Of a stretch of 64,000 nt of DNA, positions 1 to 11,102 are shown one piece after another. The stretch spans positions 32,751,128-32,815,127 of the forward strand of contig CM062294.1 in assembly GCA_031216915.1 (NCBI GenBank), read 5' to 3'. The stretch is from Pictodentalium vernedei (Eukaryota > Mollusca > Scaphopoda > Dentaliida > Dentaliidae). The notes beneath the pieces were generated by a model that was not told the origin of the DNA, ran no database searches, and was given only the letters and a program-made list of their open reading frames with translations. The stretch's first letter is position 1. Each line of letters opens with the position of its first letter. The position numbers were made by a program, and so were the translations under genes.

Positions 1-468
1 AGTTATTGATATTTATCCTTTTACAAAACGTGTAATTTCTTCCTGTCAGTCCTGTGTGACACACACATTCCCAATATCCTATGAATTCAAATCCTTTCTA
101 TGCATCAGTAAGTTGGGGGAGGTGGGGGGGGGGGGGAGGAAAAAAAATTGCAGACACAACATGGGTGTGGTCAAGAATGTATTTTCACAGATCATATATA
201 CAACTAAATTTGAGGCCCAAATAGGCTCAAAATGATACAATCAGTCCCAGTGCCCAGTAAGATTCATTATCATCTGACTGAATCCACAGAAATTAGTGTT
301 AAGACAGTGGTGGGTGTTGGTTGGAAAGTGGAAACAAATATACAGAAGTTTTTTTTTTATAATGCCATGCAGATGATAATTTTCTTAGATTTTTTTGCCT
401 GTTGTCTCATTAGATCCTATCATTACATTCACAGAATATTAAACTAAATAAGACCACTTATGGTGATT
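1..468. other. Unassigned intergenic or intronic DNA
   Basis: AT-rich sequence with a poly-G run near 124-137. I see no gene, no TIR pair and no tandem unit here. The last 13 bases (456-468) are the left target duplication of the following SINE. Confidence 0.5.
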
Positions 469-827
469 GGGGAGCGCATTGGCTCAGTTGGTAGAGGTGC
501 AGGCTGCAAGCTGAGAGGTCCTCAGTTCGAATCCCACCTGCGGCAACCACGTTGTGTCCTTAGGCAAGACACTTCATCTCCATTGCCCCCGGGGGGGCAC
601 GGTGGCGTTGTGTACTAAGGCGTACTGCACATCGATGATGCACCTGTCTTCATCCGATGCTAACCCTGCTTGTGTGGAGTTAGTATGTTGGGGAGCTGAC
701 AGTTGCTTGCCGTTGCTTGGTGGTTCTCTCTGGGTACACCGGCTTCCTCCACCCATAAAACTGTCACGGTCATGATTAGCCATTGTGCATAAATATGTGA
801 CCTTACACACTAATAAATAAATAAATA
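469..827 (+). mobile_element. tRNA-headed SINE, full length
   Basis: The head carries polymerase III box A-like (TGGCTCAGTTGGTAGAGG) and box B-like (GGTTCGAATCC with one change) sequences. It is followed by the body block TTGTGTCCTTxGGCAAGACA and a tail ending in (AATA)n. A 13-bp target duplication, ACTTATGGTGATT at 456-468 and ACTTACGGTGATT at 828-840, fixes both ends. This is the most abundant SINE family of the window. Short open frames inside it are not genes. Confidence 0.92.
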
Positions 828-930
828 ACTTACGGTGATTTAATCAGCCCTTGGTTCACACATGTTCAGAAACAATAATTAAAATAATAGTTTTTGATAT
901 CCTGTGTATTGGGTAAAAGTTTAACCCTTT

Positions 931-2105
931 GATACTTTTGTTCGTCTTATGATGTACGAAATCAAACAGTGCATTGATACTTTTGTATGTCTTATGACGT
1001 ACGAAATCAAACAGTGCATTGATACTTTTGTATGTCTTATGACGTACGAAATCAAACAGTGCATTGATACTTTTGTATGTCTTATGACGTATGAAATCAA
1101 ACAGTGCATTGATACTTTTGTTCGTCTTATGACGTACGAAATCAAACAGTACATTGATACTTTTGTTCGTCTTATGACGTATGAAATCAAACAGTGCATT
1201 GATACTTTTTTTCGTCTTATGACGTATGAAATCAAACAGTGCATTGACACTTTTGTACGACTTATGACGTACGAAATCAAACAGTGCATTAATACTTTTG
1301 TACGACTTATGACGTATGAAATCAAACAGTGCATTGATACTTTTGTATGTCTTATGACGTATGAAATCAAACAGTGCATTGATACTTTTGTTTGTCTTAT
1401 GACGTATGAAATCAAACAGTGCATTGATACTTTTGTGCGACTTATGACGTATGAAATCAAACAGTGCATTGATACTTTTGTATGTCTTATGACGTATGAA
1501 ATCAAACAGTGCATTGATACTTTTGTACGACTTATGACGTATGAAATCAAACAGTGCATTGATCTTTTAGTACGACTTATGATGTATGAAATCAAACAGT
1601 GCATTGATACTTTTGTATGTCTTATGACGTATGAAATCAAACAGTGCATTGATACTTTTGTACGACTTATGACATATGAAATCAAACAGTGCATTGATAC
1701 TTTTGTATGTCTTATGACGTATGAAATCAAACAGTGCATTGATACTTTTGTACGACTTATGACATATGAAATCAAACAGTGCATTGATACTTTTGTATGT
1801 CTTATGACGTATGAAATCAAACAGTGCATTAATACTTTTGTACGACTTATGACATATGAAATCAAACAGTGCATTGATACTTTTGTATGTCTTATGACGT
1901 ATGAAATCAAACAGTGCATTAATACTTTTGTACGACTTATGACATATGAAATCAAACAGTGCATTGATACTTTTGTATGTCTTATGACATACAAAATCAA
2001 ACAGCGCATTGACTTTTGTACATCTTATGACGTACAAAATCAAACAGCGCACTGATACTTTTGTACATCTTTTGACGTACGAAATCAAACAGCGCGTTGA
2101 TACTT
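931..2105. repeat. 45-bp minisatellite, about 26 units
   Basis: The unit begins GATACTTTTGTATGTCTTAT and recurs every 45 bases, with two unit types (tatgt or tacga after TTTTG) partly alternating as a 90-bp dimer. Because 45 is divisible by three, long open frames run through it on both strands with a 15-residue period. These are artefacts of the period, not proteins. Related MITE copies elsewhere hold only one or two of these units. Confidence 0.95.
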
Positions 2106-2331
2106 TCTGGTCATTTGTTTTATTATTTTTCAATTTTTTAAAGTTTCAACCTCAATTCCTATTTTCTCCTGAATGGTGCTCAGTGACAGCTGTTGAGCCA
2201 AATGTTATCGCAGCTTAAAATACTAATATAATCCTGCTGTCAAGACTTCTTAACTGGCTGAGTGCAAGAAGCCACTATGTGGGCTTTCATAAAATGAGGA
2301 ACAGAGCAAAAGCTAACACTTTCCTTGCTTA

Positions 2332-2765
2332 TACAGTAGAATCCTCTTAATTGGATATCCATTTTGCCAGTGAAAATTATTCAGTTAACAGGAGTATACA
2401 ATTAACAGGGATTTGGTCAGTTTCCTGTGTTCTGGAGGTAAACTGAGCATTTATTCTATTATATCTTGTTTGACAGAGCTCATAGAGCTCTGTCAAACAA
2501 GATATAATAGAATAAATGCCTGTATTGGATGAAGTGAGGCCAAAAAGGTTGATAAATAAGGGGAATTTGGTGCATGTTACAGTCATTTTTTCAACATATT
2601 ATAAAAATTTATATACAATTAACAGGAGTTTACTCTACAACCCATATGCAATTAACAGATCAAGTTTGTACTGAAGGTATGGTAAATGGTTTTGTGTTTG
2701 AAAATTATATTCAATTAACAGGGATATACAATTAAGAGATATCCAATTAAGTGGGCGCCACTGTA
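2332..2765. mobile_element. TA-flanked mariner-like MITE (family D), copy 1
   Basis: The ends are TACAGTAGAATCC and the inverted GGCGCCACTGTA, with subterminal inverted TTAATTGGATATC. It interrupts the composite MITE at a TA: the parent reads CTTGCTTA then TATTTCA in the copy at 19193-19821. CAGT ends next to TA are typical of Tc1/mariner elements. The centre is the palindrome at 2447-2519. Confidence 0.82.
2447..2519. repeat. Perfect palindrome, 35-nt arms, loop ATA
   Basis: The arms are perfectly complementary and the apex is GAGCTC-ATA-GAGCTC. The inner arm contains TTGTTTGACAGAGCTC, which recurs at seven places in the window inside elements with different ends. Confidence 0.95.
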
Positions 2766-3036
2766 TTTCAAATTCAATCAAACAAATAATATTATGTTGA
2801 TGTATTTACCTTGTAATTTATAGGAGCTTGCCATTAAATTGTAACAAGGCAAATCTTTACAGACCAAATTATTTCACTTCAGAGATAAATATGAAGAACA
2901 TCCACAGAATATTGAGCCTTTTAACTTGTGGTCTCCACACTTCAGAGTAAAGTCTAAATTTGGGCTCCCAGCACTCATCCAGTTTACTCTCAGCACTCTG
3001 GTAGTACAACAGAATTTTATCCAATCACTCTGTTTT

Positions 3037-3634
3037 TATACCACCCACTTGAAAAGTGGGAGGTGTATAGTGATCACTTGGTCCATCCATCCGTCCGTCT
3101 GTCCATCCATCTGTTACACTTTATCCACAACTCCTCCTAAACCAGTGAAGGGATTTCATTGAAACTCTCAGACATTCTTTTACATACATTGAAGATGTGC
3201 ACCTCCTATTTTCTTTTCAGATATTTTCATTTTTACAGTTTCCCATATTGAAAAATGAACTTGGTCAAATTCAGTTGACATTCTGTACAGATCTGCTATC
3301 CGCAACTCCTCTTAAACCATTCAACAGATTTCATTGAAACTTTTAGACGTTCTTTTACATACATTGCAGATGTGTACCTCCTATTTTCTTTTCTGATATT
3401 TTCATATTTACAGTTTCCCATACTGAAAAATGAACTTGGTCAGATTTAATTGACATTCTGTACAGATCTGCTATCCTCAACTCCTCTTAAACTGTTGAAC
3501 AGATTTCATTGAAACTTTCAGACATTCTTTTACATATATTGAAGATATGCACCACCTGTTTTGTTTTCAGATACTTCCATTTTTAGGGTTTCCCATATTT
3601 AAAAATGGGCTTTGTCAATTCAAGCTTGCCTGGT

Positions 3635-3670
<36 letters not shown>

Positions 3671-3840
3671 CATTTGCTATCCACAACCTCTTTTGAACTA
3701 GTGAATGGATTTCAATGAAACCTTCAAACATTGGTGTCAGTGTTTGTGCTCTCTACATTAAACACACTTTTGCTGTTGTAAAATGTTTCTTGGTGGGAGT
3801 GGGTGGTATCATTTAGTGAGCAGTGCTCACAGTTTTTCTA
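3037..3840 (+). mobile_element. Hairpin-ended repeat, CCACCC type
   Basis: The 5' end is TATACCACCCACTT followed at once by its complement (AAGTGGGAGGTGTATA), then a run of TCCATCC/TCCGTCC. The interior has about three direct copies of a roughly 178-bp unit containing TCCTCTTAAACC and TTCATTGAAAC. The 3' end, AGTGGGTGGTAT near 3798-3809, is again complementary to the 5' end. A poly-G tract lies at 3637-3666. I cannot name the family. The same architecture appears near 32236, 33870 and 45023. Confidence 0.65.
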
Positions 3841-3844
3841 GTTC

Positions 3845-4001
3845 TCTTCTGTAACTATGAATTTAAACAATTATATCTTGTTTGACAGAGCTCGCTGAGC
3901 TCTGTCAAACAAGGTATATTTGGTTAAATATCAAACTGCATTATGGGAAATATTTGCTGATGAAAACTTTGCCATTTTGACATCAGAGTGTAGAGGGTTA
4001 A
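3845..4001. mobile_element. TTAA-type MITE (family D'), left-truncated
   Basis: It contains the TTGTTTGACAGAGCTC palindrome with loop GCT (3894-3896), then GCATTATGGGAAA and the right terminus GACATCAGAG...AGGGTTAA. It matches the copies at 14316-14543 and 16689-16900. The left TIR is missing. Confidence 0.7.
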
Positions 4002-4039
4002 GTGAAGCACAAAGAAGATTTGTCTGATGAATCAAAATT

Positions 4040-5650
4040 TCTGGACCTAACAAAGTAAGAACACACAAATGATCTCTATCCTTGACCTATGAGTTATGAC
4101 CTATTGAATTAACCCTTAACCCAATCAAGATAATTGGGGGTGCGGTGGCTCAGTTGGTAGAGGTGCAGGCTGCAAGCCGAGAGGTCCTCGGTTCGAATCC
4201 CACCTGCGGCAACCGCGTTGTGTCCTTGGGCAAGACACTTCACCCCGATTGCCTACATGGGGGCACGATGACGCTGTGTACTGAGGCGTACTGCACGTCG
4301 ATGGTGCGCATGTCTTCAACCAATCTAACCCTGCCTGTGCTGCGGTGCAGAGTTCAGAGTTACGATGTTGGAGAGCTGACAGCTGCTCGTCGTTGCTCGG
4401 TGGTTCTCTCCGGGTACTCCGGCTTTCTCCACCCATAAAACTGTCACGGTCACGATTAGCCATTGTGCATAAGTATGTGACCTTAAACACCAATAAATAA
4501 ATAAATAAATAAATAAATATAAATCAAGATAATTGTCAGTGACCACCAATTCTTTATCCTTGACCTATGAGTTATGACCTATTGAATTAACCCTTAGCCC
4601 AATCAAGATAATTGTCAGTGACCACCTAATCTCTATCCTTGGTCTATGAGTTATGATCTATTGAATTAACCCTTAGCTCAATCAAGATGATTGTCAGTGA
4701 CCACCTAATCTCTATCCTTGACCTATGAGTTATGACCTATTGAATTAACCCTTAGCCCAATCAAGATGATTGTCAGTGACCACCTAATCTCTATCCTTGA
4801 CCTATGAGTTATGACCTATTGAATTAACCCTTAGCCCAATCAAGATAATTGTCAGTGACCACCTAATCTCTATCCTTGGTCTATGAGTTATGATCTATTG
4901 AATTAACCCTTAGCCCAATCAAGATGATTGTCAGTGACCACCTAATCTCTATCCTTGACCTATGAGTTATGACCTATTGAATTAACCCTTAGCCCAATCA
5001 AGATAATTGTCAGTGACCACCTAATCTCTATCCTTGACCTATGAGTTATGACCTATTGAATTAACCCTTAGCCCAATCAAGATGATTGTCAGTGACCACC
5101 TAATCTCTATCCTTGACCTATGGGTTATGACCTACTGAATTAACCCTTAACCCAATCAAGATAATTGTCAGTGACCACCTAATCTCTATCCTTGACCTAT
5201 GAGTTATAACCTATTGAATTAACCCTTAAACCAATCAAGATGATTGTCAGTGACCACCTAATCTCTATCCTTGACCTATGAGTTATGACCTATTGAATTA
5301 ACCCTTAGTTCAATCAAGATAATTGTCAGTGAACACCTAATCTCTATCCTTGACCTATGAGTTATGACCTATTGAATTAACCCTTAACCCAATCAAGATG
5401 ATTGTCAGTGACCACCTAATCTCTATTCTTGACCTATGAGTTATGACCTATTGAATTAACCCTTAGCCCAATCAAGATAATTGTCAGTGACCGCCTAATC
5501 CTTCGCCGAACCAAGATAATTGTCAGTGACCAATTAATTCATTAGGCAATCAAGATAATGATGAGTGACTGGTTAACTCCTGTCCAACCAAGATAATTAT
5601 CAGTGACCCATCAAACATTACCCACCCAAGATAATTGTCAGTGTCCTGTT
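4040..5650. repeat. 79-bp satellite array, about 13 units
   Basis: The unit runs CAAGATAATTGTCAGTGACC..., CTATGAGTTATGACCTATTG, AATTAACCCTTAGCCCAAT and repeats every 79 bases. Beyond about 5500 only the CAAGATAATTGTCAGTGACC part recurs at shorter spacing, so the array edge is degenerate. A SINE splits the array at its left side (4137-4521). Confidence 0.93.
4137..4521 (+). mobile_element. tRNA-headed SINE inside the 79-bp satellite
   Basis: Intact head, body and (AATA)n tail. A perfect 14-bp duplication AATCAAGATAATTG at 4123-4136 and 4522-4535 is part of the satellite unit, so the SINE arrived after the array formed. Confidence 0.95.
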
Positions 5651-5937
5651 AACCGTTGTTGGTGTTCGGGCAAGCAACCCTTTTTTCAACAAGTAACATA
5701 AATTTCCAACAGACAAGGTCATAGGAGCTAATTTAGAGGGTAAGCACCCCCCAACTAGCCACCCCTCTAGCTTTGGTCATGCTCCATGAGAAACGTTAGT
5801 GAATTCTTTATGTAAGGTAAAGGTATTGGGTATTTATTCAAGAATTGGTACATATGTATCTAATGCCACATCAATATCTAGATAGTTATATCATAACAAT
5901 TAAATGGTGTGTACTGTAAAATAATGATAGAAGGAGG
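5651..5937. other. Unassigned AT-rich spacer
   Basis: I see no repeat unit, TIR or gene. It separates the satellite from a hairpin element. Confidence 0.4.
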
Positions 5938-6085
5938 ATATGGAATGAGAGTTTTTCCTCATATAATATTTATGAAACGAGTCTAAGAATTTTCCGTTTT
6001 GGCGACCCTCTAGTGAGCCCAAACGGAACATTCAGACGAGTTTCATAAATATTATATGAGGAAAGCACTCATCATTTCATATTCT
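5938..6085. repeat. Imperfect long inverted repeat
   Basis: The arms contain CCTCATATAATATTTATGAA and its complement, plus CGTTT/AAACG near the centre. The spacer is about 25 bases with GAGGGTCGCC-like sequence. It is probably the core of a MITE, but I cannot find its ends. Confidence 0.7.
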
Positions 6086-6135
6086 ATTTATCATATGACA
6101 CACACACGCACAAATAAGCCACTTAGTATGACTTT

Positions 6136-6347
6136 TTAACCCATCACCTAGCTTGAGTTGCAGACGGCACTTGGAAAAAACATCCTCGTATAACTAAAAA
6201 ATTTCAGTTTTTGCTTCCAAAACATAGGTTATGACCCCTTATTGAACGAGCTCGTTCCAATGAGGGATCATAACCTATGTTTTGGAAGCAAAAAGTGAAA
6301 ATATAAAAAAAAATGAATGGCGTTTTTCTTGTAGGTAAAAGATTAAT
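6136..6347. mobile_element. TTAA-flanked palindromic MITE (family B), copy 1
   Basis: TTAACCCATCACC and the inverted GGTAAAAGATTAA form the ends. The centre is a long palindrome (about 6204-6300) of the ATAGGTTATGACCCCT type with GAACGAGCTCGTTCC at the apex, here a shorter loop than in other copies. Confidence 0.8.
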
Positions 6348-6400
6348 ACAATATAATCCACCCTAAATAGGACAGATAACGTAAATTCTCCCTACTGAAA

Positions 6401-6573
6401 TTATGCAAATGTGGCCCAGTTGTATTTTGTTTAGCCAATCAAATAGTCCAGTTTTGAAATTGACCAATGAAAGCTCCCAACTCTAATTATGCAAATTATG
6501 AAAATGTGGCCCAGTTGTATTTTGTTCAGCCAATCAAATTGTCTAGTTTTGAAATTGACCAATGAAATTGACA
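6401..6573. repeat. 95-bp direct duplication with octamer and CCAAT motifs
   Basis: Two copies, about 95 bases apart, contain ATTATGCAAAT, GTGGCCCAGTTGTATTTTGT, AGCCAATCAAAT and GACCAATGAAA. ATGCAAAT and CCAAT are classic promoter motifs. There is no neighbouring gene, so a regulatory role is unproven. Confidence 0.6.
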
Positions 6574-6579
6574 GAAGGC

Positions 6580-7283
6580 TTTATTTATCACTGATTAATA
6601 TGAAAACAAAATATCAAATGTTTTAAAGTGAACAAAACAGACGAGTCATATGATAAAATAGTGTATTAGCCTACCATGCAGTTATATGTAATGGCTAAAT
6701 AGAAAAAAATATCAATTTTAACCTCTAGTGCTTGAAAAACCTTAAAAAAAAAATTCTACTTTCTGTAGTGGGACAGTGGAAGCTGACAGAAAATGGGGGT
6801 TGGTTATAAAAATCCAACATTAGGGGAGGAAAGGCACAAATGTCCAAGATGGAGGAATATCCAAAATGGGTGGAGCTCAAATAGCCAAGATGTGGGGAGG
6901 GAAGGGGGCACAATAATGTAGCTTTGGACCTACCTGAGTTCAGCCTGGTGGAAAAAAATCGAAACATAGACAGAAATCCTATTTCCTTTATTCTCAGATA
7001 TCAATGAGTGCAATAGAGGATATTAAATGTGTGTGGGAAGAAATGGAGGAGGGAGTGCACTAATAAAGACTATACTGCTAATAACAGGCTTTTCTATCTT
7101 GACATGTATTACAATCATATGTCAGAAAGTGTGCAAATACCTGCAGAAGGCTATCCCTCTGGTTAGAAGATAGTTGGAAGAAGAAGAAACAGACTAAACA
7201 GGGAAGAGTGGGATTCATTGACTGGAGACAACTTAATTTGTTAGCGCTTGTAGAAAAATATAGAGCAATACTACCTGTATATC
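6580..7283. other. Unassigned spacer
   Basis: Low-complexity A-rich and GGGAGG-rich stretches with no recognisable repeat family or gene. The last 13 bases before 7297 are the left duplication of the next SINE. Confidence 0.4.
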
Positions 7284-7296
7284 AACACATTTGCAT

Positions 7297-7671
7297 GGGA
7301 GCATGGTGGCTCAGTAGGTAGAGGTGCATTCTGCCAGCCGAGAGGTCCTCGGTTCGAATCCCACCTGCGGCAACCGCATTGTGTCCTTGGGCAAGACACT
7401 TCATCTCCATTGCGCATGTGGGGGCACGATGATGCCGTGTACTAAGGCGTACTGCATGTCGATGGTGCACATGTCTTCAACCAATCTAACCCTGCCTGTC
7501 TGTGCTGCAGTGCAGAGTTACGATGTTGGGGAGCTGGCAGCTGCTCGTCGTTGCTTGGTGGTTCTCTCCGGGTACTCCGGCTTCCTCCACCCGTAAAAAT
7601 TGTCACGGTCATGATTAGCCATTGTGTATAAATATGTGACCTTAAACACCAATAAATAAAATAAAATAAAT
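7297..7671 (+). mobile_element. tRNA-headed SINE, full length
   Basis: The target duplication AACACATTTGCAT at 7284-7296 and 7672-7684 is perfect. Head boxes, the CCTTGGGCAAGACACTTCA block and the AATA tail are all present. Confidence 0.95.
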
Positions 7672-7919
7672 AACACATTTGCATTCACACAAATCCTATA
7701 TAACTACTCCTGGTGTAATCAAAAGCATGATGGGGTAAGTGAGGTGGATTGAAGGGGATTTTGTGGCACATACTCCCAAACCTGATTCAGTCACCTCTGT
7801 TGGTGTCTCACTGTGGCTCAAGAAGTGCCAATTGTTGGAACTATTCAACTACTGAGAGTGTTTTTTTAAATCAGGTTTTATATCATCAACACTTTTAACA
7901 GCTAGAGTCACACATGTAC

Positions 7920-8553
7920 CAGGGGTGGCGGAACAATTTTCAAAGTGGGGGTGGGGGTGGCTGGATCGGACAATGGATGGTCGTCAGTATGAACATTTTA
8001 AATTTCAGGGTCCCAAAACCCCCATTTCCATGCATCTGAGTGGATATTTTGAGATTTTTCAGGAGATGTATTTGAAAGATTTCACACTTTGAGAGCCATT
8101 AAAAAACGTCGCTAAAGCATACAGGTGAGGTCTATTTATTAGCTTTGGTTGAAACGACCAAAGCAGATAAATAGATCTCACCTGTATGCTTTACCAGACG
8201 TTAACAGCAATTATACTGTCTGTGGTTTAATCTTGTCTCGGGGTGGATTTGGTACTTGTATGTCTGTAAGATTACGATCTACTTGAATTAACCGATTTAT
8301 TAACAGACTGTATACATTTTAGCATTTGCTGCTACTTACTGTAAAAAATGATCTGAAATCCATCGAAACTGAACCAGTACGAGAGAAACATAGGTGGCAA
8401 AAATATGGGGGAGGCTCTGGGTCCAACCCTTGTTTCACCTGTCATTGGTTGTGTTAAAATCTATGCATACAAAAAACCATGGCCTGGCAAAAAAAGTGGA
8501 GGGGCTGAAGCCCATACAGCCCCCCCACCCCTCCTCCGGTTCCGCCACCCCTG
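7920..8553. mobile_element. hAT-like MITE with CAGGGGTGGCGGAAC ends
   Basis: CAGGGGTGGCGGAAC at the left is exactly inverted at the right (GTTCCGCCACCCCTG). The centre (about 8112-8203) is an inverted repeat with arms containing AAGCATACAGGTGAG. I do not see a clean 8-bp duplication, so the hAT label rests on the termini. Confidence 0.75.
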
Positions 8554-8902
8554 TGTGCACTGAAATTTTGCTGACCCAAAAATAATTTAGCACTCTGCCA
8601 GTTAATGGTTGCTCATGACAGAAGTGTGCCTTTCATACTTGACACCTTGCTTGCCCTTGTATCAAGTGTGTCATGACATTTACCCTGTGTGCAAAATTTA
8701 AAAAATAACTCTAACCGACTGACTGTTCACGTGGGTTGGAGATGGCTAACCGGATGCTCGGCTATGTAAAAATTCTTGGGAAACTGCTTTTTCTTATCAT
8801 TAACATGTATTCATATATTGCATGCAACTGAAATATATGCAGCCTATATATAGCCTGTCACGGCAAAAGTCTAAAAATCTACCAAGCCACAAGAAAGGCT
8901 GC

Positions 8903-9482
8903 TCAACTGGGAGAGTGCTAGAAGCAGTGGCGTAAATAAAGGGGGGGGGGGGGGCTCCCCCTCCCCCCCCCCCCCCCCACCCCCATCACCACCAGAAGTT
9001 TTGTCGGAAATTTTTTGGGACCATTTTTAGGCAAATTTATGCCTAATAACATTAAAATGCTGGATTTGGGGATAAAAACATGCCATTTTGGGTAAATTTT
9101 GGGTAAAAAAGACCAATTTTCAGTACATTTGCAGTAAACAACAGATTCTTTCTGTTTGTTTGGGTTTTTGTTGTTTTTACACTGTCGGAAAATTTTCGGT
9201 CTGTCGGAAATTTTGGGCTTGCCCCTCAGCCAGCAAAAAGCTATCTACGCCACTGACTAGAAGTCCATATTTGGACTTTATTCTGAACTACAGGTACCTA
9301 AAGTTAAAGGCTTCATATTCTGTGGATGTCCTTCATATTATCTTTAAAGTAAAAATACTTTATTTCCATCGATTTGCATTGTTACAATTTATGGGAGAGT
9401 GCCTCTCCCATGAATTGTAACAAGTCAAAAATGTGTGAACAAATCTTGAGGCTGGGAAAAAATTTAGCACTCTACCAGTCAA
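8903..9482. mobile_element. MITE family H, copy 1, with nested hAT
   Basis: The ends CAACTGGGAGAGTGCTA and TAGCACTCTACCAGT are inverted and flanked by TCAA. The core palindrome TTACAATT...GGGAGAG-TGC-CTCTCCC...AATTGTAA lies at 9382-9420. The related copy at 36737-37292 has TTAA flanks. Confidence 0.75.
8925..9255. mobile_element. hAT-like MITE with CAGTGGCGTA ends
   Basis: CAGTGGCGTA at 8925 and TACGCCACTG ending at 9255 are flanked by GCTAGAAG and ACTAGAAG, an 8-bp duplication with one change. It is inserted in family H copy 1. The interior is G- and C-run rich. Confidence 0.88.
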
Positions 9483-9660
9483 GTGACTCAGACTTTACTA
9501 TTCAAGATGCAACTTTTGGCTAATCAGTCATCCATTCGCATAGATTTAAATTTGCGAAACCACCACGCAAACGAAACAAGCGTTCTCGTTAAATTTTGCA
9601 CACGGTTTACCCAAGCTAATAACTTGAATGTCACAGATCATTCACTTCTCATGACATAAA

Positions 9661-10202
9661 TATGGCTGTCACGATTTTTTAATTTAGGAATCAATTAATC
9701 GTCGCAAATAATCGATAATAATCGATTAATCGTACCTAGATGACCCCCTCTCCCTCTCTCTGAAGTCGATAAAAAATAAAGTTCAAGTCAACTGACCTAC
9801 CTCCGGTAAACAACGAAGACGATCCTCTTTTAGGTACATTCAAAGCTTTGATGTTCTGAACTTTTGAACCGTCAGTGTAATAATCAAGACCGGTCGGCAG
9901 TTGCGAACTTCGCAACTGCCGACCGGTCTTGATTATTACACTGACGGTTCAAAAGTTCAGAACATCAAAGCTTTGATGAATGTACCTGAAAGACAAATGC
10001 TTCCAACGGCTTCTTGGGGTTTAACATCGATGTTCTGAACTCTTCACCTTTAGAAACAATAGTTTTTTTCATCAAATTTTCTTTTAATTATTAAACTTCT
10101 AAAGCGGGATACAATTTACCGATTATTCGACAACGAAAAATACTAATCGATTTCGACTTGACCAATCAACAATTGATTAATTGATTAATCGTGACAGTCC
10201 TA
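9661..10202. mobile_element. hAT (Ac-type ends) MITE with giant palindrome
   Basis: TATGGCTGTCACGATT at the left and AATCGTGACAGTCCTA at the right are flanked by a perfect 8-bp duplication GACATAAA (9653-9660, 10203-10210). The subterminal parts are rich in AATCGATTAATCG. The centre is the palindrome listed at 9840-9976. Confidence 0.93.
9840..9976. repeat. Perfect palindrome, 68-nt arms
   Basis: The centre is base 9908, with TTGCGAA-C-TTCGCAA at the apex. The arms match without error over 68 bases, and after a 3-base indel continue to AGGTACATTC/GAATGTACCT. A transcript would fold into a 68-bp stem. Confidence 0.95.
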
Positions 10203-10340
10203 GACATAAACCAAAACAAAAAAGTATTCATAGACCGACACACAGTGAATTTTCACTGATATTTTGACAGCTGAATTTGCTTGAGTTGATCTCCGATGTA
10301 TTACAAACTATCATTGTCGCATGCCCTACCTTTGGGCTCA

Positions 10341-11102
10341 TACAGTAAAACCTGTCTTGAGAGACCACTGTCTTGAGAGACCACCTGTCTTGAGAGACCA
10401 CATCTACCAGGCACCGATTGGTTTTACTCTATAGTGGACCTGCTATGGGAGACCACCTGTCTTGAGAGACCACCTGTCTTGAGAGACCACTGTGACCTGG
10501 TACCAACTTGTATTTTTATGCCATAATGGACCTGTCTTGAGAGACTGCCCCTTTGAAGACTGAAACCATGACAAAAACTTTTTACCTGTTCTGGAATTAG
10601 AAAATCCATTGTGGTTATACTAACATAATTAAAAGTATTAAAAGCTCTTAATTGGGTTTCAATTGCTAACTCATTAAAGATTGAGATGTTCTTATAAGAC
10701 CTCTGTGAAAAGATTAGGATTATTGCTGAATAAACAATTTCATACATACCTGAAATGTGACAGACAGGAATAAAAATAAATTTGTGTTGAAAATCTTTTT
10801 GTAACAAATTAAAATGGACTGTTATAAAAATAAATTAGTGTTGAAAATCTTCAATGAAGATTTTCAACACTAATTTATTTTTATAATTTTTATAACAGTC
10901 CATTTCAATTTGTTACAAAAACTTCATAAAAAAGAACAACTACAAAGTAATTACAAAAATCCATTCTTCTCCATTTCTGAATTTTGTGGTTGGTTATTCA
11001 CTGACTTGAGAAAACCTGAAACTTGTTATGAGAAACCACCTGTCTTGAGAGACCACTTTTGTGTGGCCCAAAGGGCGGTCTCTCAAGACAGGTTCTACTG
11101 TA
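10341..11102. mobile_element. TA-flanked mariner-like MITE (family J), empty copy
   Basis: The ends CAGTAAAACCTGTCTTGAGA and their inverted partner (one mismatch) sit between TA dinucleotides. The left side holds several copies of CTGTCTTGAGAGACCAC. A palindrome with TTGAAAATCTTC lies at about 10820-10900. It carries CTGTGACC at 10490-10497, the exact place where the copy at 38498-44687 is interrupted by retrotransposon sequence. Confidence 0.88.

Larger units (their letters stand above)
921..2900. mobile_element. TTAA-flanked composite MITE (family G), copy 1, expanded
   Basis: It starts with TTAACCCTTTGATACTTTTG and matches the copy at 19193-19821 after the tandem block: the stretch from about 2105 to 2331, then again from 2766. 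It contains an expanded 45-bp array, an internal TTAACTGG start at 2250 and a nested TA-flanked element (2332-2765). The right end is too diverged to place, so the end coordinate is approximate. TTAA flanks and CCCTTT ends suggest piggyBac-type mobilisation (inference). Confidence 0.7.

Noticed and set aside
469..560. True tRNA gene
   Set aside because: Box A and B are present, but the sequence does not fold into an obvious mature tRNA and runs straight into the SINE body in every copy.
921..2055. Two long open frames (over 360 codons) on opposite strands
   Set aside because: They are produced by a stop-free 45-bp tandem unit whose length is divisible by three.
921..2105. CRISPR array
   Set aside because: The units are contiguous, without unique spacers, and the surroundings are eukaryotic.
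4145..4438. Small protein genes inside SINEs (the same frames recur at 14806, 47192, 54050 and others)
   Set aside because: Each lies within a SINE copy bounded by target duplications. The frames reflect shared SINE sequence.
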